Shown: piece after piece, positions 47,501-59,499 of the stretch
How the letters are laid out: the number at the start of each line of letters is the position of its first letter
How positions within the stretch are numbered: the stretch's first letter is position 1
Assembly: GCA_023525975.1 (NCBI GenBank)
Contig: CM042029.1
Location: 82,194,849 to 82,258,848, forward strand
Length of the DNA: 64,000 nucleotides
Reading direction: 5' to 3'
From: Smallanthus sonchifolius
Taxonomy: Eukaryota > Streptophyta > Magnoliopsida > Asterales > Asteraceae
Notes under the pieces: generated by a model
Databases searched by the model: none
Told to the model about the DNA's origin: nothing
Seen by the model: the letters and a program-made list of their open reading frames with translations, nothing else
Position numbers and translations under genes: made by a program

Positions 47501-49758
47501 ATGAGTACCTAAAATATATATTCAATCTTTTGACTTGCCATATTGAGTTGCCTGACTTAGAGGCTAACTATTAGGAGTCTCCTTGATATGAACTTTATGC
47601 TTTTATATTTTTTATATTACTTGTTTTTGATTTTTTTATTGAATATATCGAATTTTATTGAATTTAATTGATTTTTTAATTAAAAACCGGTTTAAACCGG
47701 TTTTACCCACAAACCGGTTATGACACTACCCTAACCGGTTTGATAGGGTTGGGTTTTCATGTCTCGCAAACCGGTTTAACCCGAACCGATTTAGGACCAA
47801 ACCGGTTTTGACCAAATGTTAACCAAACCGGTTCGGGTCGGTTTAAACCGGTTCGGTTTAAAAAACCCGCTTTGTGCACCTCTAATGTATATTATAAGTT
47901 TATAAAGCCTCATTTTTTTCTTTATTTGTCCCCACCTTCTTCTTTTGTGTTATCTAAGGAATTAGGCATCTACTTAACTTGTTTCTTTTGTATTATGTAA
48001 GGAGGTAGTCATCTACTTTACGTAATTGCTAACGGATTATCTACGAGTAATATGGACTTTGATTTTTTTATGTTTTTATACTGTTTTGTAGAAATTTATT
48101 AGTAATTACTTACAGATCAGCTACGGGATACTAAAAACTTAGTTTCTTTTATTTTAACCTATTTGTTGGTGATCTCGGACCTTTTTTTATTGACAAAAGT
48201 TATTTTTCTAGTAGTGTCAAAAAATATAAAAATAACTGAGGGCATATATACTAGGGCTGTCCAAAAAACTCGACGCTCGAAACTCATTCGATACTCGCTC
48301 GGAAATACACTCGTTCGATTTTCGCTCAGTTGAAAACGAGCCGAGCCGCTCAATTCGGTTTGTAAACGAGCCGAGCACGAGCATAGGTACGCTCGCTCGT
48401 TGCTCGTTCGGTTTGGCTCGAATTATTTTTTAATTTATTATATATATATATATTTTTTTTAAATAGAAACATATCTTTTTAAATGACGTTTTGAAAAAGG
48501 TTGATATTATTGCACTTACTAGTGATTGTTGGACGTCTAACCAAACTATTGGTTACATGTTTATTTTGTACGTTTTTGGATTTGGTATCTTTTTTTATTT
48601 TGAAAATGTCATGTTTGTTGGTTGAATGCTACATGCTTAAAATTTTGAAGATGAAGATTTTTTTTGGGATTTTCAGGCTTTGGATTTTTGAAATCGAGCG
48701 AAAACGAACAGAACCGAGTGGCTCGGATATAAATCGAATTGAGTTTGAACAATACATTCTCGCTCGGATTTGTAAATTCAAACCGAACCGAGCCGCTCGG
48801 TCTGTAAACGAACCGCGTTCGAGTAGACCTTCGCTCGGTTCGGTTTATGAACAACCCTAATACATACAAGTTCCTAAGTTTGTAAAGAAACGGCAAACAA
48901 TGCATTGTGTGTTTAACTAATATAGAAACAATATAACAGTTTTTTTAATTGTTTGAAAACCAAACCGTCAATTAAAGTGACGGTTCACTAGTTCAACCAA
49001 TTGGTTTGGTATACTTGAACCAACACCACCAATGGTTTCTAGTATACCATCAACCAATCGGTTGAACATGGTGTTTGAAACACTGGTTTTTAACTTCTTT
49101 CTAAGAAATAAGTTAATTTTTTTACATATTGGACAGGAAACAGAGGACCAGGAAGAACACCATTGGAATGGTCAACAAGATTGAAGATAGTTGCCGGAGC
49201 AGCTAGAGGCCTGGCCTTCATTCACACCTCCGGCACCACACATAAACTCACCCACGGAAATATCAAATCCACAAATATCCTCCTCGATAAATCCGGCAAC
49301 GCTTGCATCTCCGACGTAGGCCACTCCGCCATTACCCCACCAACTGTCGCCCCACGATCTTCCGGTTATCGTGCACCGGAACTATCATCGACAAACACCC
49401 CCGCAAACTCACTCAGAAATCGGACGTCTACTCCTTCGGGGTCCTATTGATGGAGATTCTCACCGGAAAATGCCCTTCCATGGTGGACAATAGCGGGGTG
49501 CTGGACCTACCTCGGTGGGTCAGGTCGGTGGTGAGAGAAGAATGGACGGCGGAGCTGTTCGATTTGGAGCTCATGAGGTACAAGGATATTGAAGAAGAAA
49601 TGGTGCGGTTGTTGCACATTGCACTATCGTGTACCTCAAGCGCACCCGATCAGCGGCCTACTATGGTCGATGTCGTGAAAATGATTCACGACATAGAGGG
49701 AGTTGAGCCGTCACCTAGTCGTGACGTGCTTGACTCACCCTCTAACTCACCAGTATGA
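44536..49758 (+). CDS. LRR receptor-like (pseudo)kinase, At1g68400-like, frameshifted
   Basis: Two exons, 44536-45802 and 49137-49758, with a 3,334-bp GT-AG intron (donor CACG/GTAAG, acceptor GGACAG). Signal peptide at residues 1-25, LRR N-cap, about five LRRs (70-210), linker, one membrane helix (about 262-289, LAIAAIIIGDVFVLALVSLL), then a kinase domain: FELEDLLRASAEMLGKGWLG, AVKRL lysine, HPNVVSLKAYYF, and in exon 2 HGNIKSTNILLD, GYRAPEL, SDVYSFGVLLMEILTGK. Two features suggest no catalysis: HGN where active kinases have HRD (normal in this subfamily, LRR III) and DVG in place of DFG. Exon 2 is out of frame by one base: the reading frame changes at the C5 run 49398-49402, between GYRAPEL and SDVYSF. 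Either a one-base deletion in this copy or a sequence error. Otherwise well conserved. Confidence 0.85.
46994..47884. mobile_element. hAT-like MITE rich in ACCGGTTT
   Basis: Begins TAGGGGTGTATAAAAAAACC and ends, in reverse complement, TAGAGGTGCACAAAGCGGGT; both ends run into many AACCGGTTT words, which are self-complementary. No 8-bp duplication found (flanks CTTCGTGC and ATGTATAT). Lies in the intron of the receptor-kinase gene. The 250 bases before it (46745-46990) are GC-richer and unidentified, perhaps a captured fragment. Confidence 0.65.
48252..48859 (+). mobile_element. hAT element keeping a transposase fragment
   Basis: Ends TAGGGCTGTCC and GAACAACCCTA with flanks ATATATAC and ATACATAC (7 of 8 equal). 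The arms have CGAGCCGAG and CTCGCTCGG words. From 48500 it reads VDIIALTSDCWTSNQTIGYM, the conserved block of plant hAT transposases (TSDCWTS..GYM), followed after a frame change by DWYLF and ILKMS. So it is an internally deleted autonomous element, not a purely non-coding MITE. In the intron of the receptor-kinase gene. Confidence 0.85.
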
Positions 49759-51939
49759 TGAGTCTATGGAATTGTTTTTTTTATTTATTGTTTGAAGATA
49801 AGTTAAAGCTAAATTTAATTTAGATAAATCATACGTAAATTCTCTTGATTTACGTGCTATATCGTGTGGTAATGATTTTATTAATTATTTGTTTTACAGG
49901 ATTGTAATATTGTATGATGTTTCTTTTATACCTTTTCACATTACAAATGGTATTTTCGAACGTCTTAAAGAATAAAAAGGTAATTATATACAAATATTTA
50001 TATAAAGTTTATAAAGGTGTACTTTTATTAAACACTATAATTATTATCAGTAATAAATATGTTTATTTTTTTAAATAATTAGAGTTCTATACAATCATCA
50101 TCTATCAACGTTTATCATATTAGTTTTTCATAAATTTTTAAAAAACTTATACCGTTCCGTTTTTTGAACTTTATAAAAATACTTACAGTTTTAGTTCTTT
50201 ATAAAAATGATCATTCTAGTTTCTTGTTATATTTTATTAAAAAATATAACCAATTGCTGAAATTTATATATTTAGTAATTATATTAAATTTTTTAACTAC
50301 TAACAACATATAAATGTAAATTTAATTTAAAAAGTAAATATATTTTTTGATGTACGTGTTAAATAAACATAACAAAAGTTAATTAAGAACTACTAAGTGG
50401 CACAACAAGATAAATATTTATAAAACTTAATTCCTTTTTAACTACACTAACAAAATAAGTATTTATGAAACTTAATTTAACAATAAAAGCCTAATAATAT
50501 ATGAAACTAAAATTTATATTTCTTTCTTGAGATCAAATGAGTAGATACTACATGGGCCTTTTAGTTTCATAATCTCCCAAAAAGCACCTGTTTGGGCCTT
50601 TTGATTCTGACCAACAACTACCAGGGGGAAATAAATAAACCGTTAAGGGTCAAACACGTCTTTAGAAGGGTCAAACACGTCTTTAGAAGGGTCAAAATAC
50701 GTCCGCATGTTGACCCCTCAAATTTTTTTTTAATTAATGTGTAGTTTTATAGAAAACTCACACAAATACTATTATTAAAAGATGATCATGATTAATTTAA
50801 AATATTATACACTTGATTACTGTTTTTACATCTTATTGAAAATAATAATTCAAATAGTATAATAATTCAACACCATATTGTCTTCTATTTGTGACGTTAT
50901 TGGGTTTATTATTTATTTTCATACATATTAGATACCTATGAGCATTCTGGGCTAAAAGATGTTTGGGTTGGAGCTTTGGACTAAAGCTAATGAGCTGATG
51001 GGCGGGAAATCTGATTAAAGATTCACATGAAGATCCTATGACCCGTTTGTTCTCTAAAAGACACACGGGTATGAGTTGCTATGGATAGTCCGTATTAGTC
51101 CCTAGATAATATATAATAAGAGTCTTATTATTTTTTACATTCACATAATTGGGTCTCTCCTTCTCTAGAATCTTAGTCAAATTAGGGTTTGTTCATAGAT
51201 CCTTATTCTATAATCTGAGTTTATTCTGGTTATAGACAGTGTAGTCCCGAGTATATTTTGTATCCAACATTTTGTTTAAGTTTGTTTGTAATCAAATCTA
51301 TTCTTGAGTTTAATTCAAGTTTGCTTGTAATCAGATCTGCTATTGGGTTTATTCAAGTTTGATATTGAGTTTTTGACACATCTTCTAATATTTTCTTGTT
51401 TTACCTATTAATTTGACCCATATTTTAGATACTAATCGTCTTGTTATGTTTAAACTCTTGTTTGACACGTCTTGAAAACAATGGGGGACATAAGTTTAAT
51501 GAAACGTGTTCAATAGCTTTTAGGGACAATAGAAGCAAGGCTCCACAAGAATTGTTTGTATCGAATATAGAGTTTTTCATCATATGTCCAGTAAAAGTTA
51601 TTACACCATACACGGGCGGACAAAGTGTTGGATACGAGGGTCAAGTAAACTCGTATTTTTTGTGTATATACAAAGAGTGCCCTTAATTCACTACACATAC
51701 ACGAAAACCGATCATAGTAGACAAAAATCTTAAGTCCATCTCCGAATATACATAATTAAATGTATATTATAATTACTCCAAACTCATCGATTATTGATAT
51801 GAAAATATCAATACATCAAAATGTATTCCAAAATCAACAGAAAATGAAAATTTTTCCCATTTGAAGCACATTTTTCAATATGTATATAAGAATAAAATAA
51901 TTTGAAAAAAATAATCAAAAAACATATTTAAAAAAAATG
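49759..51939. other. Intergenic DNA between receptor kinase and GT14 gene
   Basis: Convergent 3' ends face each other here. AT-rich; the near repeat GGGTCAAACACGTCTTTAGAA occurs twice at about 50648-50690. No gene recognised. Confidence 0.45.
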
Positions 51940-52977
51940 CTATAGGTTAAATTGCATAAGCTTTGGTGCAATTCTTAACAATCTATCCAAAGCATGGGAT
52001 GTGAACTTCCTTGCAAACAAATGACATATTTGGTTTTCCTTCCCGTTATATTCGCAACTTTTATTATTTCTTAACTTCTCCAAAAACTCTTCAGTCACAT
52101 CGTTTCTCGTGTACTTAGTTAGGTGGGGGCCGCCTTTCGCCCAGTCAACAAAAGTCAAGGTCCTGTTAGCATTCGTTTCCCCGAATTTCTTGGTGACAAA
52201 TGTTGGCAAGTAATGCTCATCTGCATAACATTGACCGTCACAAAAGTCATGGAAGACTGAGAAATACATTTTATCAGACATCACCTCAATGGCTAGGTCA
52301 CGGTCCATCTCAAACCATTGAGACCCTTTTCGCCATTCCTCGATATCTACGGTGGGGGCCATTTTGGGGCTATAGCGACCACGGCCAACGGGCCCCTCTA
52401 GATCATAGGACTCCACAAAGTTATGTTCTGAGTTAATGAGGTATGTGTAAACAGTGGAGAAATTGAACAGAGGAATGCAAGCTTCCGAGAGAAGGACAAA
52501 TCGTTGATTTGAGAAATCTAAAAGCGCGTTTGCTAGTAATCGACGTTCGGCTTCAATCATGTTTACCTTTCCCCATTCAACATCCTGCAAATCATATTCA
52601 ATACAAGTCAAAATACGAGCAAGATGTTATTTACTACGGACGAAAAACAGGGCTGGAATTGGGCAAGATGTCATCTACTCAATGTTCCCAATTTTTTATA
52701 ATATATATAAAAAATGTTTTTTTAATACTATAAAAAAATAATTAATGTGATTTAAAGTATTCCAGCAAGCTTTTGAAAAGAAGGCCAGCAGTGGCACCAA
52801 ATTTGTCCAGCTAGGATTCATCATACAAGTTGATGGCTGTGCTTTCTATATACACGTTTTACCTTTTGTTTTTTTCTTTCTTTTTATAAACTTTATTCTG
52901 AATTAAAAATTTATTTCTGGATAAAAAATTAATAATTTGTTTACGTTCCCAATAAAATGCAAGTTTAAGATTTCTCC

Positions 52978-53066
<89 letters not shown>

Positions 53067-54065
53067 TCAAGACATTTATAACGTTAACTATACTTCCAAA
53101 CACATTAAAACCTTTGCTTAAAATTTAAGAAAGAACTAGTATGATTTGGGACAAAATCAGAGAAACAATTATTAAATTTAAGAACACATTAATACGTTCC
53201 AATAATTAAAACTGACTTTCTGAATCTTTACATTTATACAATTTAATTTTTTTAATTAAGAAATTATTTATACCTAATAAAATCATCCTATATAATACAA
53301 TATAGAAACTTTAGAAAACATATTATATAGGCTTTATTGTGTACAAATCATTTCCTTTCATTTTAAGAATAAAATCATGTTATTATTGTGTCCTAATTAA
53401 TACCAAAAATATTCAAATCTGATCGTACAACCTTTTATGCACATGGTACAATAACATGTAATTTACTAATTCCTTAATTAGAATTTAGAAATTGAACTTA
53501 CCTTGCTCGGAATCCTCCTGCCGGAAAACACGGAATCCTCCGGCACCGTCACATTCGCCGACGAATCGGAGCTATGAACATAGATGCTATAAAGCCCATC
53601 ATTCCCTTTGAAGAACTTTTCCCAGAGCTCCGACAACACCACCGGACCTCTCGTCAGAAACATGAACGCCACCTTCGGCGTTCTGTCAAACGGATAATCG
53701 CCGGCTTTCGGAACCATCGACGATCTCCAAATCAACTCTTCGTCGGTCATATAGTGCATCGGTTCCGGCGGCGTGAGGTAGTTTTTCAACCCTAATTTCT
53801 CCGGCGGCGGCGGCGGGGGGGTTGATTCAGGTAATGTCACTGTTACCAAATCGGATACGGCGGCGGCGGCGGCGGAGGTGGTGGTGTTGGATCGGGAGAA
53901 TTGGGTGAATTGGAGATTGAATGAGACGTTTTTGAGGTGGAAGGTGAGGATGATGCCGAAACATAAACCGAAGAGGAAGAAGAGCATGAGAGATAAGAGA
54001 TTTGATAAGTGTAATGGGGCGTTGAAGAGTGACGTCATCGATGGGTGGTTTTGATTGTTCTTCAT
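51940..54065 (-). CDS. Core-2/I-branching GlcNAc-transferase-like protein (GT14)
   Basis: Two exons on the minus strand, 54065-53502 and 52584-51940, with a 917-bp GT-AG intron; the join is in phase and gives 402 residues. Type II membrane layout: short cytosolic N-terminus, one hydrophobic helix at about 22-45 (LLSLMLFFLFGLCFGIIL), a Thr/Pro-rich stem, then the DUF266/GT14 domain: KVAFMFLTRGPVVLSELWEK, IYVHSS, FSGRRIPSK, DVEWGKVNMIEAERRLLANA, FVLLSEACIPLFNF, WRKGSQWFEMDRDLA, CYADEHYLPTF. Likely a Golgi glycosyltransferase; plant substrates are mostly undefined. The protein looks intact. In Arabidopsis the relatives At1g68380/At1g68390 lie beside the homologue of the neighbouring receptor kinase. 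Confidence 0.9.
52981..53067. repeat. ATT microsatellite in GT14 intron
   Basis: About 28 perfect ATT/TTA units within the intron of the glycosyltransferase gene; likely length-polymorphic. Confidence 0.95.
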
Positions 54066-56030
54066 TGTTGAGTTAGTTTGAAATGTGGGTTGAAAATGGC
54101 GGATGGAGGAGAAGGGGATTTATGCAGGGGAGGGTCTGAATGGTTCAAATAGGGAAGTCAACACCAACGTCTTACTCGTTTCCACAAACAAAGAAAATTC
54201 AAATTAATTAATTTTAAAGGCTTTATTTAACACGGCAGCCGGTTTTGACAGATTATTAGTTGTTTTCTTAGAATTAAATTTAAATTTAAATCAACCGATT
54301 TTTTTTTCAATTTTGAAAATATATAGAGTTTTGAGAGTGTGATCTTACGCGTGATGTATGCATGTTGTTCTCGTATCTATTAGCTTGTATCATATCATTC
54401 ATATGAGTTATGAGATCGGTATGATTGTCACATATAAGTTGAATTCACGTTTTAATTAGTATCAAAGTTACGTTGATTGCTATGTTTTGGTCTTTTAACA
54501 TGGTATGTGTTACAATAATGTTTAGATCTAGTGTTTGATCGTGGTGGTATATTGGTCCGGGTGTCTATAAAGTTAAAGAATAGTGTTGGCTTTTGTTGGA
54601 AAGATGAGTGAAAATGAGTTTTTTTTATTAAGTTGAAAAATGAATATTGTAAAGTTTGGATAGAAATAAATATATGTAATTGATGTTAATGTGCTTATTT
54701 CTTTCTGGTTTGGGTTCTACTATGTGAGAGTTTCGCAAGGAACCAAAACGCGTAAAAAATGAAGCTAAAATGAATGAGATATCGAGTATCGAAGTTGTGT
54801 GTTTGATTAAGTGAAAGCTGTAAATTTTTGTGCTTAAGGCCGGATGCTATTGATAGGTCAGATTTGTTGCTAATAGGCCAGTTGCTATTGATAGACCAAA
54901 TTTGCTACCGTTGGAGCAGTTTTCCTACCAATGCACGCTTTCACTATTGATGAGTTTGAAACTGAAAGAACAGTTAGGTTATGGTGAATTAAACAAATTA
55001 AAATGCATTGAAAACATTTAATGCAATTTAAATTTTCATTTAATTTTTGTTTGAGATGTTTCAATACAAATACTAAGGTGTTCTTTTGTTGAAACACATA
55101 TCACTTCACACAACAAACATAGAACAAAACTTTCTAGCAACTCTCTGATCATAATTCTGCTATTATTCAAGGTATTCTTTCGGACACTAGTGTATACTCT
55201 CCGACGTTACACACTGTTTTGTTGTAGTACCCTATGAAACAAACGAGTTCTCTTATGAGGCTCGAAATTTGTTTAAATGACCTGTATTGATTACAAATCC
55301 ACAACCACTAACTTTCTGTTTCATTCTCCTTTCTTGTATTTAATACATTTCAGTTTTAAAAGTTATGTAATTTACTACTTTATTTCTTTTTCTTTATTGT
55401 AATTGAATTTTAAAAATGTTTTGCATTTGATTTTACAAACGCACTTCCTACAGCTTCATCACTAAGCTGAGGGTTTTCTTGACCAACTTTGATGTGAGAA
55501 TAATTATTTGATTGTTTGAAGCGGGAAAGAAACAACAAAAGTATCATAGTAAATTTATGTAAAGAACACATATTAATTTCTCATCAACGTAGATCATAAT
55601 TAATTTCTCTTATCCTATTGACTGTACAAAAAGGACATCAAAACGATAAATATACGAAAAATTATGTATTTATAATCACAGAAAGAAAAATGTAAATTTG
55701 TTACATTTTATGTCTCATATTGATGGGAAGCATCAACATTATTTATGGACAAACGTGATGGGTTAAATAAAAATATAAATAATTAAATATGCATCAGCTA
55801 CTTTATCGTATCATATTGATGATTATGGGCAAATAAAAAAAAAAGAAAAATACTACTCCAAATTGGAAAGTTATAAATTAAAAAAAAATATATGTATATA
55901 TTAAAATAAAAAAGCCGTTGCTTTTTGAAGCATTATTTTCCTAGAATTATTTCCTAAATCCTAACGATATCAAAGATATATACCATATAGGAATCATGTA
56001 GGACCATAGTAAAGTAGTCTTTTGAATTAT
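54066..56030. other. Promoter side of GT14 gene and intergenic DNA
   Basis: 54840-54960 holds GCTATTGATAGGTCAGATTTG, TTGCTAATAGGCCAG and GCTATTGATAGACC, similar in style to the LTR hairpin units at 13731; possibly an old LTR relic. No gene. Confidence 0.4.
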
Positions 56031-56034
56031 TTAT

Positions 56035-56550
56035 TATTGTAAAAATATTAAAAAAATATTTACGGACCACTTTTTTAAACCTCTATTCATTTTGATAGCA
56101 GTCTAAGTGTTTCCTGACAGTCATGCTTGTCTTTTCCTATGGATTATCGTATGAACTTGAATCCATAACTTTCTCTATAACCACTATGTAAAAAACCACC
56201 AAAGTTGTAAAAATATTAACTTTTTTTTAAGGACGACTTTTTTAAACCTCTATTCATTTTGATAGCAGTATGAGTATTTCCTGTCAGTCATGCTTGTTTT
56301 TTCCTTTAGGTTATCGTATGGACTTGAATCCATAACTTTCTCTATAACCATTATGTAAAAACTCCTTGACCACCAAAGTTGTAAAAATATTAACTTTTTT
56401 TTAAGGATGACTTTTTTAAACCTCTATTTATTTTGAGAGCGGTGTGAGTGTTTTCTATTAGTGATGTTTGTCTTTTTTTTTGAGTCATCATATGAACTTG
56501 AATCCATAATTATATAAAAAACTCTTTGACCATAAAAATTATAAAAATAT
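56035..56550. repeat. Tandem repeat, three units of about 170 bp
   Basis: TTTTTTAAACCTCTATTCAT recurs at 56071, 56238 and 56412 (third with one change) with the flanking text (TTTTGATAGCAG, CTTGAATCCATAACT, AGTTGTAAAAATATTAAC), giving periods of 167 and 174. The third copy is the most diverged. Confidence 0.85.
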
Positions 56551-56699
56551 TAACTAAGAGCAATTAATTACTATAATTTAACAAATTAATTTTTTTTAAA
56601 ATAATGTACTAGTCAGAACCATTGATGTTCGTCATCATTTAACATAATTTAATTATTTATTTCCTATTCCTTCATTTAATCCAACTAATTTTAAGAAGT

Positions 56700-56868
56700 T
56701 CCTCGGATGGTTTCTCCTCTTTATAACCCAGTTTGGTGGGAAGACGTTGTTTGTATGTTGTTTTTCCCTCTTATTTTGATTATGTTGTATTGGTGTTTCC
56801 CGCCAGCCTCTAGCTCGCCTTGGCGTTAATAAAGGTGGTTTTGTTGGCCGTTCAAAAAAAAAAAATTA
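56700..56868 (+). mobile_element. Possible LINE/retroposon 3' end with A tail
   Basis: GTTGTATTGGTGTTTCCCGCC ... GTTAATAAAGGTGGTTTTGTTGGCCGTTC followed by twelve A. The combination of a coding-like 3' end, AATAAA-like signal and A tail suggests a truncated non-LTR element. Weak. Confidence 0.4.
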
Positions 56869-56927
56869 AATAGTTCCTTCTGTCGACATAAACCAAAATT
56901 AATTTTATAAACTTTTACGAAAATAAT

Positions 56928-57336
56928 TTTAGAGTCAAATATAATTTTCATTTATGAGGTTTGGTTAAATTTTCAAACCTTTAGCACCTTGTGTCAAAAA
57001 CTTTTATTTTTAACATAATTTGTCTCTAAAAGTGACGGCCGTTAACTTTTTTGTTAACTCATATCCATGTGCCCCTTATGTGTAATATCGTCTTTTCGCC
57101 CTCACAATCTTTTTCAATCTCCTCCGTCAATTACAGGATTCCAAAGACGATGCTACCCTTCACATGAGGGTCAAATGGGTATGCGTTAACAGAAAAGTTG
57201 ACGATCGTCACTTTTAGGGACAAAATGTGCTAGAAAAACAAATATAGGTGACACAAGATGTTAAAATTTTGAAATTCGACGAAACCTTATATTTTAACCA
57301 AAACTCAGAGACGAAATCCGCTTTTAACTCCTAATA
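56928..57336. mobile_element. Foldback element
   Basis: Left part (CACCTTGTGTCA ... GTCTCTAAAAGTGACGGCCGTTAAC) and right part (GTTGACGATCGTCACTTTTAGGGAC ... TGACACAAGATGTT) are imperfect inverted copies with the turn near 57120. Non-coding. Another half-element of similar style is at about 57835-57990. Confidence 0.65.
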
Positions 57337-58079
57337 TTATTAGAGCATTTACATAATGATTCTGACTTCTTTGAAAATCTTGTCATGTAAAATAATATTT
57401 CTAGTAAACAAATTTACAAACAGTTGACAAATTGACATTGAAATCTAAAAAATGTGAACAAGAAAAGACGATTCAAATAATTGTGTAGTTCTGTTTCTCC
57501 GCCCCGAATAAGCTGGAACCGGCCAGGAAGGTTCGATAGCATACACATGCACCGGTCCGATAAATACGATGAAACATGCCTCAATTAAGACCAAGTCAGA
57601 TTATTTTATTACAACGTTAGTCAAAACAACTGAAATTTTTACCAAAAACAAACACTAAATGATAAAATCACTTTAGAAAATTAATTAATTGGTACTCGTA
57701 ATTTATTACTTGCATTTCATGACAACCTTTTAGACAGATTCTGAAACTTGATCGATGTGATAATAAATGAACACAGTATATTTTATAACGTTTTTAATGT
57801 TATATCGATATTTTCAAAACTTTGTTTTTGCTTCCCGTGGTTTGACTATTTTAACACTTTTGCCCCAATAGTTTGAAAATGGCCAAAACACTCCTTGAGG
57901 TTATCATTTTGTTACCATTTTGCTCTCTGACACTAACTCCGTTAAATATTTCAGTTAAAATTAAGGGCATTTTGTTAATTTTTAAAATAAATATTTACTA
58001 TTTATTATTAGTCCATTTTATTTCTTACAGGTGTATATTGCAGGTATATAATTATTAGCCATCTCTATCAAACATCCAA

Positions 58080-59273
58080 AAAAACTCATCTTTCATCCTT
58101 ATTTCACAACCACCTTATGTGGCCTGCCCTAGGCTTAGAATGTTACTTTTCAAATGTGGGATGTAGTATACATTAGTCATTAATCTTTGATCCATATTCT
58201 TCCCTTCTAGAATCACTGAGCCCCTTCCTTTAATTTTCACACAAGACCCATCATCAAACTTCACCTTCCCTCCTACATTTCTGTCAAGACTTAAGAAGAC
58301 TGACTGGTTCCCAATCATGTGATTAGAGGCTCCATTATCAAGATACCACTTACACTCTTCATTGATATCTGACTCATATTTAGATGGTACTACCTTGTGC
58401 TCATTCAAGAACACCATTTCCTTTTGATCCTCCACCTTTACAGTCATCAACAAGGCAGGTTCCTCCTATACTGTTTGAGTCAAATTGGCCTCTGAATCCT
58501 TAGCTTTCAGGGTAGGGCACTCAGTTGAGTAATGACCATATACATCACATTTGAAGCATTTTATCTTTGATTTATCCTTCCTTTTAAACTCTCCTTGTTT
58601 CTGGCCTTTTGAGAAATCTCCTTCCCTCTTTCTTTGAGTAAACTTGACTGCATTCTTACTTGCCCCTTCTGATTTATTCCATTTTTTATTCTTTGAATCT
58701 GCTTGGTTCTTATACTGCCACTCTGAATAGGTGAGCAGTAGTTGATCTTCTTTGGTATTCAAATTCTTATTCCTCATCCGAGTTCTCTCTTCAAATGCCT
58801 TTAATCTACCAATAGCCTCTTGTAGTAACATAGTATCTATATCTACAAATTGTTCTATGGAGGCTACTATTTGAATAAATCTTTCAGGGACTAAGTTAAG
58901 GAACTTCCTTACCAACACAGATTCTTACAAAGGTTCACCAAGATCACTAGCTCGAGAAGAAATGGCACTTATCTTCCCTGCATATTCATTAATGTTCTCA
59001 CCCTCTTTCATCTTTAAGGCTTCAAACTCATTCTTTAGGGTTTGCATTCTTGCCTTCTTGACCCTTTCAACGCCAATAAACCTTGTTTTTAGCGAATTCC
59101 AGATATCCTTTGCTGTAGTGAGATTCACCACTTGAAGAACAAGTTCTTCTGGCATTGCCTGATACAAATAGGCAATGACTGCATTGTTTTTCTTCTGGTC
59201 AACAAGAACACCCTCACCGGGTTCAATTACTTCCCATAGGCCATGAACATTGAAGATGTCCTTCAATTTCCTT
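58080..59273 (-). pseudogene. Ty1/copia gag-protease relic, main part
   Basis: On the minus strand from 59273: FNVHGLWEVIEPGEG, the gag core (DIWNSLKTRFIG ... NINEYAGKISAI), a TAA at 58925-58927, then KFLNLVPERF, the zinc knuckle CFKCDVYGHYSTEC, a stop at about 58466, and the aspartic protease start WYLDNGASNHMIG with LILG-like SNILSLGQAT at the end near 58115. The sequence fades out at about 58060; integrase and RT are absent. The gag N-terminus is 2.67 kb away (61958-62059) because of the insertion at 59279-61952. Confidence 0.85.
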
Positions 59274-59499
59274 CTTGCACACTGGGTTTCTTACAGATAT
59301 TTGAGAGTGAAGTGTTTTTGCTTCGATGGTTCTCAAAAAGAAAACAAACTTACTTATATAGACGGAGACGAAGGGCATATCCCAACGAATATCCGTATGA
59401 GATAATTAAACAGACAAGTGGCCGACATATCGTACAATAATTGGCCATTATTGAAAGAAAAAGCATCCATTATTTTTCTTTACAGCCTAGCATATCGTG

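Noticed and set aside
52937..53128. ORF of poly-Tyr
   Set aside because: Translation of an ATT microsatellite in an intron.
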